A stretch of 64,000 bases of DNA from Yoonia vestfoldensis (lineage in GTDB: Bacteria > Pseudomonadota > Alphaproteobacteria > Rhodobacterales > Rhodobacteraceae). Where the stretch lies: the NCBI RefSeq assembly GCF_002158905.1, contig NZ_CP021431.1, forward strand, positions 558,001 to 622,000, given 5' to 3'. Made by a program: the position numbers and the translations under genes. This document shows, piece by piece, positions 26,648 through 35,473 of the stretch. Every line of letters begins with the position of its first letter. The first letter of the stretch is position 1. The notes beneath the pieces were generated by a model. The model made no database searches. It was not told where the DNA came from and saw only the letters and a list, made by a program, of their open reading frames with translations.

Positions 26648-29164
26648 TTATTCCCGCGCGCGCAGCACGCGTGCGGGTTTCGCCGCCAAGGGGCGCAAGG
26701 CAAAAGCCAGCCCCGCCAGCAGCGAGGCCATGATCCCGCCGCCGATGATCAGCAGGGCATTGGCCCAGATCACGGTATAGCTGGTGTCCATAATGAACGT
26801 GGCCACGGCCCAGCCGCCCAGAATCCCCGCACCAAGTGCGACCACCCCCGCCGCCAGCCCCAGAAGCGCCGACCGCAGCGCGAAACTGGCCAGGATACTG
26901 CGCCGCGACGCGCCCAGCGTTTTCAGCACGGCGGCTTCATAGGTGCGGGTGCGTTCGCCTGCCGCCGCCGCCCCGATCAGCACCAGAAACCCGGTGATCA
27001 ACGTGATCAGCGCGCCATAGCGCGTCGCCGCCGACAGCCCGCCGACAAGGGCGATGACCTGATCAATCGCATCGCGTACGCGGATCGCGGTGATATTGGG
27101 ATAGGCGCTGGCAAGGTCGCGCAGGATCGCGGCCTCGGCCTCTGGCGTGGCATAGACGGTGGAAATCCAGCTATGTGGCGCGCCTTGCAGCGCGGATTGG
27201 TTCATCGCCAGCACGAAACCGATGCCTGCATCTTCCCAGCTGACATTGCGAAAACTGGTGACCTCGCCGGTGATGTCGCGGCCAAGGATGTTCACGGTCA
27301 TCGTATCGCCTAATTGCAGGCCGATTTCGGCGGCTTCCTCGGCCGCGAAACTGATCTGTGGCGGGCCGTCATAGCCTGCGGGCCACCATGCGCCTGCGGT
27401 AATCTCGGTTCCGGATGGCTGCGCATCGGCATAGGTCACACCGCGATCACCGCGCACGACCCAATGGCCGCCTGCGAATTCAGTGGCAGGGATGCCATTG
27501 ATCTGGGTGATGATGCCGCGCAGCATGGGGGCGGTGTCATAGCGGCTGACGGCTTCGTCCTGATCCAGACGGTCGCGGAACCCAGCAATCTGGTCGGGCT
27601 GGATATCGACGAAGAAATAGCTTGGCGCCACCGCAGGCAGGTCATCGGCAAAGGCATTGCGCAGGTTGCCGTCGATCTGGCCCACGGCCGCCAGCACTGT
27701 CAGCCCCAAGCCAAGCGACAAGACAACAGAAGTGGATTCCCCCCCGCGCGCCCCGATCGACCCCAGCGCCATGCGCAGCGATGTGTTGCCCCGTGCCGCC
27801 AGTCGTGATTTTCGCGCGACCCAGCGGATCAGGGCGGCGGCAAGGATCAGGATCAGCAAAGATCCGGTGATCCCGCCTGCGGTCCAGAGCGTCAGGAAAA
27901 TAGTGCCGGAGAACCAGACAGCCGCACCCACCAGCAGCGCCACCAGCCCTGCAATGACCGCCAGATAGGTCGCACGCGGCAGGGTGCGTGACGCGGCGAA
28001 TGCATCGCGGAACAGGGTCGCGGCGCGGATATCCTCGGTCTTGGCTAGGGGCCAGAGGGTGAATATCAGCGCGGCCAGAACGCCGTAAACCGCCGCCTCG
28101 ACCAAGGGGGCCGCATAGATGGTGAACACCGCTGGCACTGGCAAACGCGCCTCGATCAAGGGGGCGGCCAGCACCGGCAGCCCCGCACCGATGATCAAGC
28201 CCAGCGTCACGCCCGCCAGCGTCAGCACGCCGATCTGGATGAAATAGGTCAGAAAGATCGTGGAGCGCGTCGCCCCCAGCGTTTTCAGCGTGGCGATCAC
28301 GCTGGTCTTGCCCGCCAGATAGGCGCGCACCGCCGCCGAGACACCGACACCGCCCACCGCCAAGCCCGAGAGCCCCACAAGGATCAGAAACGCCCCGATC
28401 CGGTCCACGAATTGTTCGGCCCCGCCTGCACCGCGCCTGCTGTCGCGCCAGCGCATCCCTGCGTCGCGGAATTGATCCTCTGCCTGTTGTTCCAATGCGG
28501 CCAGATCGGCGCCTTCGGGCAGGTCCAGCCGGTATTGGGTGGAAAACAGCGTGCCTTCGACGATCAGCCCGGAATTGGCCAGGCTTTCGGTCAGCACGAT
28601 GCTGCGCGGGCCAAGGCCAAAGCCAGCCGAGGCATTGTCGGGATAGCGTTCAAGGATCGCGCGCAGGGTAAAGGTGGCCTCGCCCAGCCGGAAGCTATCG
28701 CCCGGCACCAGCCCCAGCCTGTCGGCCAGCACCCGTTCCATCACGCCGCCCTGACCCGCGAGCGCCTCGGCCAGCGGCATGTCGGGGGCCAGCTGCACCG
28801 CCCCGACCAAAGGATAGACATCATCGACCGCGCGGATCTGGGTCAGGCCACGTTCAACCGTGCCGTCGCGGTCCACCACAACCATTGACCGGAAATCGAC
28901 GGTTTCGGAAATCCGGTCCGCGATCCTGTTCAGAAAGGCCAGTTCTTCGTCGCGGGCGAAACGATAGGTGAATTCTACCTCGGCATCGCCGCCCAGAAGG
29001 GCCGCGCCGTCGCGGGTCAGCCCCGCCTCGATCCCGGCGCGCACGGTGCCAACGGCGGCAATGGCTGCGACACCCAGCGCCAGACAGGCCAGAAACACGC
29101 GAAAACCGCGCAGCCCGCCGCGCAATTCGCGCAAGGCAAAACGGGACGCGATGCGCAGGCTCAT
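26648..29164 (-). CDS. ybbP: FtsX-family ABC permease (YbbP-like)
   Basis: Large permease of 838 residues with two FtsX/MacB-type modules: an N-terminal helix, a periplasmic domain, clustered helices at about 240-420, a second periplasmic domain (about 480-690) and three final helices. The repeated LGATRSTIFLTYFIQ and LGASRRSILASFALRS segments are cytoplasmic coupling regions. Coupled by 4 bases to the ybbA-like ATPase and next to tesA, matching the tesA-ybbA-ybbP arrangement of E. coli; its substrate is not established. Confidence 0.88.
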   Translation of the reverse strand: MSLRIASRFALRELRGGLRGFRVFLACLALGVAAIAAVGTVRAGIEAGLTRDGAALLGGDAEVEFTYRFARDEELAFLNRIADRISETVDFRSMVVVDRDGTVERGLTQIRAVDDVYPLVGAVQLAPDMPLAEALAGQGGVMERVLADRLGLVPGDSFRLGEATFTLRAILERYPDNASAGFGLGPRSIVLTESLANSGLIVEGTLFSTQYRLDLPEGADLAALEQQAEDQFRDAGMRWRDSRRGAGGAEQFVDRIGAFLILVGLSGLAVGGVGVSAAVRAYLAGKTSVIATLKTLGATRSTIFLTYFIQIGVLTLAGVTLGLIIGAGLPVLAAPLIEARLPVPAVFTIYAAPLVEAAVYGVLAALIFTLWPLAKTEDIRAATLFRDAFAASRTLPRATYLAVIAGLVALLVGAAVWFSGTIFLTLWTAGGITGSLLILILAAALIRWVARKSRLAARGNTSLRMALGSIGARGGESTSVVLSLGLGLTVLAAVGQIDGNLRNAFADDLPAVAPSYFFVDIQPDQIAGFRDRLDQDEAVSRYDTAPMLRGIITQINGIPATEFAGGHWVVRGDRGVTYADAQPSGTEITAGAWWPAGYDGPPQISFAAEEAAEIGLQLGDTMTVNILGRDITGEVTSFRNVSWEDAGIGFVLAMNQSALQGAPHSWISTVYATPEAEAAILRDLASAYPNITAIRVRDAIDQVIALVGGLSAATRYGALITLITGFLVLIGAAAAGERTRTYEAAVLKTLGASRRSILASFALRSALLGLAAGVVALGAGILGGWAVATFIMDTSYTVIWANALLIIGGGIMASLLAGLAFALRPLAAKPARVLRARE

Positions 29165-29850
29165 TCGGCGGCCTTTGCCATGCTGTCGATCCGGCCATCG
29201 CGCAGGTTGACCACGCGGTCACAGCGCGCGGCAAGGTCATTGGCATGGGTTACCATGATCAGCGTCGCGCCATGCCGGTCGCGCAGATCAAACAGCATGT
29301 CGATGATCGCAGCGCCGTTCGTGGCATCAAGATTGCCGGTCGGTTCATCCGCCAGCAAGATCTTGGGGCGCGGCGCAGAGGCGCGCGCCAAGGCCACGCG
29401 CTGCTGTTCGCCGCCCGACATCTGGCTGGGGTAATGGGTGATCCGGTCGCCCAGACCCACGGCGCGCAATTCCGCCTCGGCCCGCGCAAAGGCATCGCGC
29501 ACCCCCGCCAGTTCCAGCGGGGTCGCCACGTTTTCCAGCGCGGTCATCGTCGGGATCAGGTGGAAAGATTGGAACACCACCCCCATATTGTCCCTACGAA
29601 AGCGGGCCAGCTGGTCCTCGTTCATCGCGGTGAGGTCCTGGCCAAGCGCCATGATCCGCCCCGATGTCGCCTGTTCCAGCCCGCCCATCAGCATAAGGAG
29701 CGATGATTTGCCCGACCCGCTTGGCCCGACCAGCCCCAAGGTTTCCCCCTGCCTGACCGTCAATGAAATATCATGCAGGATATCCACCCGCCCCGCATTG
29801 CCGTCGAGCGACAGGTTGGCATCGGTGATGGTCAGAACGGGGTCGGTCAT
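29161..29850 (-). CDS. ybbA: ABC transporter ATP-binding protein (YbbA/LolD-like)
   Basis: ATPase partner of the YbbP-like permease. The 229-residue product from ATG 29850 has Walker A GPSGSGKSS, the Q loop in VVFQSFHLIPTMTALENV, signature MSGGEQQRVALARA, Walker B KILLADEPTGNLD and the H-loop in VTHANDLA. An upstream in-frame ATG would add a sequence that runs into tesA. The start codon overlaps the divergent tesA ATG in the tetramer CATG. Confidence 0.9.
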   Translation of the reverse strand: MTDPVLTITDANLSLDGNAGRVDILHDISLTVRQGETLGLVGPSGSGKSSLLMLMGGLEQATSGRIMALGQDLTAMNEDQLARFRRDNMGVVFQSFHLIPTMTALENVATPLELAGVRDAFARAEAELRAVGLGDRITHYPSQMSGGEQQRVALARASAPRPKILLADEPTGNLDATNGAAIIDMLFDLRDRHGATLIMVTHANDLAARCDRVVNLRDGRIDSMAKAAE

Positions 29851-30526
29851 GGGCAAAGCCTTTGGTCGCGGGGTCAGTTCTGCATATGGGGTGATCCGTT
29901 GGCTGCGCAACATCGCCGGGGCGGTTTTGCTGACGATGACAGCAGCCTCGGCCGAAACGATGACGATTGCGGCGCTTGGGGACAGTTTGACCGCAGGCTA
30001 TGGGTTGGAACAGGGGCAGGGATTCGTGCCGCAACTGGAACAATGGCTGCGTGATCAGGGGGCGGATGTGACGATCATCAACGCGGGCGTGTCAGGTGAT
30101 ACGACAGCAGGCGGGCTTGCGCGGGTGGGCTGGACCCTGACGCCGGATGTGGATGCGATGATCGTGGCCTTGGGGGGCAATGATTACCTGCGCGGGCTGG
30201 ACCCCGCCGTCAGCCGCGCCAATCTGGACGGAATTCTTGCCGCAGGGCAGCAGGCCAATCTGCCGATGCTGCTGGTCGGGCTGGAGGTCGGCACCAATTA
30301 CGGGCTCGCCTACAAGCGCGAATTCGAGGCGACTTATACCGATCTTGCCGCCCGCTATGATGTGCCGCTCTATCCTGACATGTTTGCGGGGATACGCGCG
30401 GAAAACAGCGATCTGCTGGCTTTCATGCAAAGTGACGGCATTCATCCCAGCGCTGCCGGTGTCGCGCTGATCGTGGCGGCCATCGGGCCAGCCGTTCTGG
30501 CGTTGATTGCGGATACGCCGCAATAA
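29849..30526 (+). CDS. tesA: Arylesterase / multifunctional acyl-CoA thioesterase I (GDSL family)
   Basis: Periplasmic SGNH hydrolase. Signal peptide (IRWLRNIAGAVLLTMTAASA), then block I GDSLTAGYG (nucleophile Ser), the block II Gly in NAGVSGDTTAGG, block III GGNDYLRG and block V DGIHPS with the catalytic Asp/His. About 225 residues from ATG 29849; GTG 29891 would give a cleaner signal peptide of normal length and leave a 40-base gap to ybbA, so it is a good alternative start. Divergent from ybbAP, as in many proteobacteria. Confidence 0.9.
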   Translation: MGKAFGRGVSSAYGVIRWLRNIAGAVLLTMTAASAETMTIAALGDSLTAGYGLEQGQGFVPQLEQWLRDQGADVTIINAGVSGDTTAGGLARVGWTLTPDVDAMIVALGGNDYLRGLDPAVSRANLDGILAAGQQANLPMLLVGLEVGTNYGLAYKREFEATYTDLAARYDVPLYPDMFAGIRAENSDLLAFMQSDGIHPSAAGVALIVAAIGPAVLALIADTPQ

Positions 30527-30581
30527 TGGCCACCGGATGTCACCAGCCGGAGGCCTGATCGGGGGACGCGTGACCGCTGGC

Positions 30582-30791
30582 TTAATCGGCCAGTGTCAGG
30601 TTGACGGCGCTTTCACGCCCATCGCGGCTGGCTTCGATATCGAAATTCACCTTTTGGTTGTCTTTCAGACCGGTCAGGCCTGACCGTTCGACGGCAGAGA
30701 TATGCACGAAAACATCCTTGGACCCGCCATCGGGTGCGATGAAACCATAGCCTTTGGTAGTGTTGAACCACTTGACAGTGCCTGAAGCCAT
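30582..30791 (-). CDS. cspA: Cold-shock domain protein (CspA family), copy 1
   Basis: A 69-residue single-stranded nucleic-acid-binding OB-fold protein with [15 protein letters not shown] (RNP1) and [13 protein letters not shown] (RNP2). RNA chaperone role is established for the family. It closely resembles the second copy 230 bases upstream, and both have the same conserved leader block, so the pair arose by tandem duplication. Confidence 0.95.
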   Translation of the reverse strand: MASGTVKWFNTTKGYGFIAPDGGSKDVFVHISAVERSGLTGLKDNQKVNFDIEASRDGRESAVNLTLAD

Positions 30792-30838
30792 GTCCTTGTC
30801 TTTCCTCTATTTTTTCCGCTCGCATTGTGCAGCGGACC

Positions 30839-30893
30839 GGCTCGGTCAAAGTAAGATCGAATGACTGGGCCGAAAGGAGACAGTGGTCGATTT
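30839..30893 (-). promoter_or_regulatory. Conserved leader/promoter block of csp copy 1
   Basis: On the minus strand contains CGACCACTGTCTCCTTTCGG, CCCAGTCAT and CGATCTTACTTTGAC in order, nearly the same as the block upstream of the second csp gene (31279-31333) although the surrounding bases differ. Likely a shared promoter or 5'-UTR control element. Confidence 0.6.
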
Positions 30894-30979
30894 ATCAACG
30901 TCGCAAGGTCATGTTGCCATGATCTGCCGTAAAATCAACAAAATTTGGAAGCTGGGCCAATTGCGGCAGGCCCTTGCCG

Positions 30980-31012
30980 AAAAAAATGGCGCACGGAAAC
31001 CGCGCGCCATTT
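30980..31012 (-). terminator. Rho-independent terminator of csp copy 2
   Basis: AAATGGCGC / GCGCCATTT stem with an inner CGG-AAA-CCG, followed on the minus strand by seven T residues; 14 bases after the stop of the csp gene at 31026. Confidence 0.85.
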
Positions 31013-31025
31013 CTAGATCGAGATC

Positions 31026-31232
31026 TTATGCGAGCGCGAGGTTGATCGCGGATTCGCGGCCATCACGGCCGGATTCGATGTCGAAAGTGACCTTCTGGTC
31101 ATCTTTCAGGCCGGTCAGGCCGGAACGTTCCACGGCAGAGATGTGAACGAAAACGTCCTTGGATCCACCTTCAGGAGCGATAAAGCCGAAGCCTTTAGTT
31201 GCGTTGAACCACTTTACGGTGCCATTGGCCAT
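31026..31232 (-). CDS. cspA: Cold-shock domain protein (CspA family), copy 2
   Basis: A 68-residue cold-shock protein with [16 protein letters not shown] (RNP1) and [13 protein letters not shown] (RNP2). It differs from copy 1 mainly at the N-terminus and in scattered substitutions. It has its own terminator and leader block, so the two copies are separate transcription units. Confidence 0.95.
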   Translation of the reverse strand: MANGTVKWFNATKGFGFIAPEGGSKDVFVHISAVERSGLTGLKDDQKVTFDIESGRDGRESAINLALA

Positions 31233-31278
31233 CGTATTATTCCTTTTTGATGCTGCCCGCGAGATTGCGGCAGCGCGG

Positions 31279-31333
31279 CTTAGTCAGAACTTGATCGAGT
31301 GACTGTGGCCGAAAGGAGAACAGTGGGTCGAAA
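31279..31333 (-). promoter_or_regulatory. Conserved leader/promoter block of csp copy 2
   Basis: On the minus strand contains CGACCCACTGTTCTCCTTTC, GGCCACAGTCAC and TCGATCAAGTTCTGAC in order, matching the csp copy 1 block with a few substitutions and single-base indels; 47 bases upstream of the start. Confidence 0.6.
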
Positions 31334-31405
31334 AGAATAACGTTTGCAGCCCCTACATGGGGCTTGCACCGCAATAAAGCAAGGGAAACTTTGAAAGCAG
31401 GCGGT

Positions 31406-31439
31406 TTGCGCGGCGCGGCATCGGGGTGGCGCCGCGCAA
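31406..31439 (-). terminator. Hairpin after ettA
   Basis: Perfect 11-bp stem TTGCGCGGCGC / GCGCCGCGCAA with a 12-base loop, 10 bases after the ettA stop; no strong T tract. Confidence 0.55.
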
Positions 31440-31449
31440 TCCGGCAGGC

Positions 31450-33105
31450 TTAGCGCACGAATTTCTTGTGCTTCATCCGCTTGGGTTCCAGCGCGTCAGC
31501 GCCCAGACGGGCCTTTTTGTCTTCCTCGTAATCGGTGAACCCGCCTTGGAACCATTCGACATGCGCATCGCCTTCAAAGGCCAGGATATGCGTGCAGATC
31601 CGGTCAAGGAAGAAACGGTCGTGCGAAATGACCACGGCGCAGCCCGCGAAATCGACCAGCGCATCTTCGAGCGCGCGCAGGGTTTCAACGTCCAGATCGT
31701 TGGTCGGCTCGTCCAACAGCAAGACATTGCCGCCGGATTTCAAGAGCTTGGCCATATGCACGCGGTTACGTTCCCCGCCCGACAACAGGCCGACCTTTTT
31801 CTGCTGGTCGCCGCCTTTGAAGTTGAAGGCAGAGCAATAGGCGCGGCTGTTCATCTGCGCATCGCCCAGCATGATGATTTCCGCGCCACCGGTGATTTCT
31901 TCCCAGACGGTGGCATCGGGGGCCAGCGCGTCGCGGGATTGGTCGACATAGGATAGTTTCACGGTGTCGCCATAGGTGACAGAGCCTTCATCGGGCTGGG
32001 CCTGACCGGTCAGCATCGAAAACAGCGTGGATTTACCTGCACCGTTCGGCCCGATCACGCCGACAATGCCGCCCGGCGGCAGATCGAATGTCAGATCCTC
32101 GATCAACAGCTTGTCGCCCATCGCCTTTTTCAGGCCCTCGACCTCGATCACCTTGTTGCCCAGACGGGGACCGTTGGGGATGATGATCTGCGCGCGGCCC
32201 ATCTTTTCGCGTTCGGATTGGTTGGCCAGATCGTTATAGGCGCTGATCCGCGCCTTGGATTTGGCCTGCCGTGCCTTGGCGCCTTGGCGCATCCATTCCA
32301 ATTCGCGTTCCAGCGTGCGCTGTTTGGATTTGTCTTCCTTGGCTTCGCGTTCCAGCCGCTTGGCCTTGGCTTCCAGCCAGCTGGAATAATTGCCTTCATG
32401 CGGGATGCCCGACCCACGGTCGAGTTCCAGAATCCAGCCTGTGATCGCATCAAGGAAATAGCGGTCATGCGTGACGATCAGGATCGTGCCTTTATACTCG
32501 ATCAGATGCTGTTGCAGCCAGGCGATGGTTTCGGCGTCCAGATGGTTGGTCGGTTCGTCCAAGAGCAGCATGTCGGGCGCTTCGAGCAGCAGTTTGCACA
32601 AAGCGACACGGCGCTTTTCACCGCCTGAAAGGGTGGTCACATCGGCATCATCGGGGGGGCAGCGCAAAGCCTCCATCGAAATGTCGATCTGCGCATCCAG
32701 ATCCCACAGGTTCTGCGCGTCGATTTCATCCTGAAGCGCGGCCATTTCATCGGCGGTTTCTTCGGAATAATTCATCGCCACTTCGTTGTAGCGATCCAGA
32801 ATGGCCTTTTTGCCCGCCACACCCAGCATGACGTTTTCACGCACGGTCAGCGCGGGGTCGAGTTCGGGTTCCTGCGGCAGATAGCCGACGCGCGCGCCTT
32901 CGGCGGCCCAAGCCTCGCCTGCGAAATCCTTGTCCTGTCCGGCCATGATCCGCATCAGCGTGGATTTACCCGTGCCGTTGACGCCGACGACGCCGATTTT
33001 CACACCGGGCAAAAAGTTCAGGCGGATGTTCTCGAACACCTTTTTGCCGCCGGGATATGTCTTGGACACGCCGTCCATGAAATAGACGAATTGATAGGCT
33101 GCCAT
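31450..33105 (-). CDS. ettA: Energy-dependent translational throttle protein EttA (ABC-F)
   Basis: Cytosolic ABC-F ATPase that binds the ribosomal E site and gates elongation by energy status. The 551-residue product has two nucleotide-binding domains: Walker A GVNGTGKST and GPNGAGKST, signatures LSGGEKRRVAL and LSGGERNRVHM, Walker B LLLDEPTNHLD and LLLDEPTNDLD, with an arm insertion and a basic linker (about 240-320, RQAKSKARISAYNDL). ATG 33105 gives MAAYQFVYFM and normal length; the longer open frame upstream is not homologous. Confidence 0.95.
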   Translation of the reverse strand: MAAYQFVYFMDGVSKTYPGGKKVFENIRLNFLPGVKIGVVGVNGTGKSTLMRIMAGQDKDFAGEAWAAEGARVGYLPQEPELDPALTVRENVMLGVAGKKAILDRYNEVAMNYSEETADEMAALQDEIDAQNLWDLDAQIDISMEALRCPPDDADVTTLSGGEKRRVALCKLLLEAPDMLLLDEPTNHLDAETIAWLQQHLIEYKGTILIVTHDRYFLDAITGWILELDRGSGIPHEGNYSSWLEAKAKRLEREAKEDKSKQRTLERELEWMRQGAKARQAKSKARISAYNDLANQSEREKMGRAQIIIPNGPRLGNKVIEVEGLKKAMGDKLLIEDLTFDLPPGGIVGVIGPNGAGKSTLFSMLTGQAQPDEGSVTYGDTVKLSYVDQSRDALAPDATVWEEITGGAEIIMLGDAQMNSRAYCSAFNFKGGDQQKKVGLLSGGERNRVHMAKLLKSGGNVLLLDEPTNDLDVETLRALEDALVDFAGCAVVISHDRFFLDRICTHILAFEGDAHVEWFQGGFTDYEEDKKARLGADALEPKRMKHKKFVR

Positions 33106-33420
33106 TGGCGCTGCTCCGCTGTTCTGATCAGGATCAGCCCTGTCGATAACGCAAGCCCGCGCGGGGGGCAATCGGTGATGCAGGCCCAAGCTGGCGCGAC
33201 CATGCCCGGCATGTTTGATCCCGCAATCGCCATTATGCAGTCGATCTGATTAGTTTTGCGCCCATGCGGCAGACACTTTTCCCAAAATTGCGCAACCCTG
33301 CCGTTTTTTCGCCAAAAATGCGCAATCTTCCCTATGGTTGTGGAAGGCAGGCACCCGAACCTGCCCATGCGACGCCTGTGCCGCAGGCGATACAGCAACA
33401 TTAACCAACGGGGTATCACC
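33106..33420. other. Intergenic region between divergent ettA and the stress-protein gene
   Basis: 315 bases without a gene. It must carry promoters for both neighbours. The visible structure is a direct repeat, AAAATTGCGCAA (33284-33295, containing the palindrome TTGCGCAA) and AAAAATGCGCAA (33314-33325), 30 bases apart, which could be a regulator site for the downstream stress gene. Nothing else stands out. Confidence 0.45.
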
Positions 33421-33861
33421 ATGGAGAAAACCACCTTCATCGTCGGCCTTGACGGGTCCGAGACGGGCGCGCGCGCGCTTGCCTTCGCCAAGGACCGCGC
33501 CACGGCCATCGGCGGTTGTGCCATTGTCATCTGCTATGTGATCGAATGGTCGCCATTCACCTTTCAGACAGCCGAGGAAAACCGCGAGCGGCACAAGCGC
33601 CGCGAGGCCGAGATCGCCATGGCGCATGAACGCGTGCTTGATCCGGCGCTGACCATGTCCAAGGCCGAAGGCTTTGACATGGAAGGGATCGTGCGCCATG
33701 GCGACGCGGCCGAGATCCTTGACACTCTGGCCCGCGATCACGGGGCCAAGCAGATCATCGTCGGGCGCATCGGCGCGCGCGGGCTGAAATCGCGGCTGTT
33801 CGGCGGTGTCGCGGCCCGGTTGGCCGCCACGGCCAGCGTGCCGGTCACGATCATTCCATGA
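33421..33861 (+). CDS. Universal stress protein (UspA family)
   Basis: A 146-residue single-domain Usp: FIVGLDGSETGARAL at the N-terminus and the ATP-binding loop GRIGARGLKSRLFGGVAARL near the end, closing with SVPVTII. Such proteins aid survival of starvation, low oxygen or oxidative stress. The frame is open upstream but ATG 33421 gives the canonical start. Its TGA overlaps an in-frame ATG of the symporter gene (ATGA). Confidence 0.9.
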   Translation: MEKTTFIVGLDGSETGARALAFAKDRATAIGGCAIVICYVIEWSPFTFQTAEENRERHKRREAEIAMAHERVLDPALTMSKAEGFDMEGIVRHGDAAEILDTLARDHGAKQIIVGRIGARGLKSRLFGGVAARLAATASVPVTIIP

Positions 33862-33872
33862 AAGGGTCCATC

Positions 33873-35423
33873 ATGCATAGATTTCATCACATCATGGCCA
33901 CGCTCTTTGCCTGTCTGCTGCCCGGACTGGCCAGCGCGCAACAGAATCTCAGCCTTGACGAGCGGATCAACACATTGTTTGCCGATTATACCGGCTGGTA
34001 TGTCGGCTTTATCTTTGCGCCGCTGCCCGGCACGAGCTTTTCATGGATCGCTTTGTGGCTGGTCGTGGGGGCGGTCGTGTTCACCGTCTATTTCGGCGCG
34101 ATCCAGTTCAGCGGCTTTGCCCATTCGATCCGGCTGGTGAAAGGCGATTATTCCGATCCCAATGACGCGGGCGAGGTCAGCCATTTCCAGGCGCTTGCCA
34201 CGGCGCTGTCGGGGACGGTCGGCCTTGGCAATATCGCAGGCGTCGCTGTCGCGGTCAGTATCGGCGGAGCCGGGGCCACGTTCTGGATGATCGTGGCGGG
34301 GCTGTTCGGGATGGCCACGAAATTCACCGAATGCACCTTGGGCGTCAAATACCGCAACGAATATCCCGATGGCAGCGTGTCCGGCGGGCCGATGTATTAC
34401 ATGGTCAAAGGTTTTCAGGAACGCGGCCTGCCTTTGGGTGGCGCGATGGCGGTGCTGTTTTCGGTGTTTACCATTCTGGGCGCTTTGGGTGGCGGCAATA
34501 TGTTTCAGGCCAATCAGGCCCATGCGCAGATTTCAACCGTGGTCGGGGATTATCCGGGCTGGATCACCGGGGTTGCGCTGGCATTGCTGACCTTTGCGGT
34601 GATCGCGGGTGGCCTGAAATCCATCGCACGGGTCACCGAAAAGATCGTGCCCTTCATGGGGATTTTCTATGTGCTGGTCTCGGTGATGATCCTGCTGATC
34701 AACTATGACCAGATCCTCTGGGCCTTTGGCCAGATCATCGAGGGTGCCTTTACCGGGCTTGGTGTCGTCGGTGGTTTCACCGGCGCGCTGATCCAGGGCT
34801 TTCGGCGCGCGGCCTTTTCGAACGAGGCTGGCATCGGGTCTGCCGCCATCGCCCATTCGGCGGTGCGCACCAAGGAACCCGTGACCGAAGGCTATGTCGC
34901 ATTGCTGGAACCTTTCATCGACACGGTGGTGATCTGCACCATGACCGCGCTGGTGATCGTGATCAGCGGCGTGCTGGCACAAGACCCCGCAACGGGCCTT
35001 TATATCTGGAGCGCCGAATTGGGCCGGATCACCACCGCAGGCGATGTCGGCGGCGTGGCGCTGACCTCGGCGGCCTATGCGACCGCGTTTTCGTGGTTTC
35101 CGGTGCTGTTGATGGTGGCCGTGGTGTTGTTCGCCTTTTCCACGATGATCAGCTGGTCCTATTACGGGCTGAAGGCCTGGACCTATCTGTTCGGCGAAGG
35201 GGCGGTGAAGGAGCTGATCTTCAAGATCATCTTTTGCCTCTTCATCGTGATCGGGGCTGCCGCCAGCCTTGGGCCGGTGATCGATTTTTCCGATGCCATG
35301 CTGTTTTCCATGGCGATCGTGAATATCATCGCGCTCTATTTCCTGATGCCGATCGTCAAGCGTGAATTGCACAGCTATCGCAGCCGGCTAGCCTCGGGCG
35401 AGATCGCCAAACAGCCCAAATAA
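33873..35423 (+). CDS. Alanine/glycine:cation symporter (AGCS family)
   Basis: Inner-membrane sodium-coupled amino-acid transporter of about 516 residues with around ten helices. Family motifs include GTVGLGNIAGVAVAVSIGG, FGMATKFTECTLGVKYR, RRAAFSNEAGIGSAAIAHSA and SWSYYGLKAWTYLFG. Unusually for a transporter, the N-terminus reads like a cleavable signal (HIMATLFACLLPGLASAQ). ATG 33858 overlaps the upstream stop, but AAAGGG at 33861-33866 is ideally placed for ATG 33873. Cotranscribed with the universal stress gene. Confidence 0.9.
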   Translation: MHRFHHIMATLFACLLPGLASAQQNLSLDERINTLFADYTGWYVGFIFAPLPGTSFSWIALWLVVGAVVFTVYFGAIQFSGFAHSIRLVKGDYSDPNDAGEVSHFQALATALSGTVGLGNIAGVAVAVSIGGAGATFWMIVAGLFGMATKFTECTLGVKYRNEYPDGSVSGGPMYYMVKGFQERGLPLGGAMAVLFSVFTILGALGGGNMFQANQAHAQISTVVGDYPGWITGVALALLTFAVIAGGLKSIARVTEKIVPFMGIFYVLVSVMILLINYDQILWAFGQIIEGAFTGLGVVGGFTGALIQGFRRAAFSNEAGIGSAAIAHSAVRTKEPVTEGYVALLEPFIDTVVICTMTALVIVISGVLAQDPATGLYIWSAELGRITTAGDVGGVALTSAAYATAFSWFPVLLMVAVVLFAFSTMISWSYYGLKAWTYLFGEGAVKELIFKIIFCLFIVIGAAASLGPVIDFSDAMLFSMAIVNIIALYFLMPIVKRELHSYRSRLASGEIAKQPK

Positions 35424-35428
35424 ACGCA

Positions 35429-35456
35429 AAAGGCCCCGCCAATTGGCGGGGCCTTT
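35429..35456. terminator. Bidirectional Rho-independent terminator
   Basis: Perfect 12-bp stem AAAGGCCCCGCC / GGCGGGGCCTTT with loop AATT, between the convergent symporter and BMP genes; A and T tracts on either side suit termination in both directions. Confidence 0.88.
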
Positions 35457-35473
35457 CACCAAGTTCAGACCGC

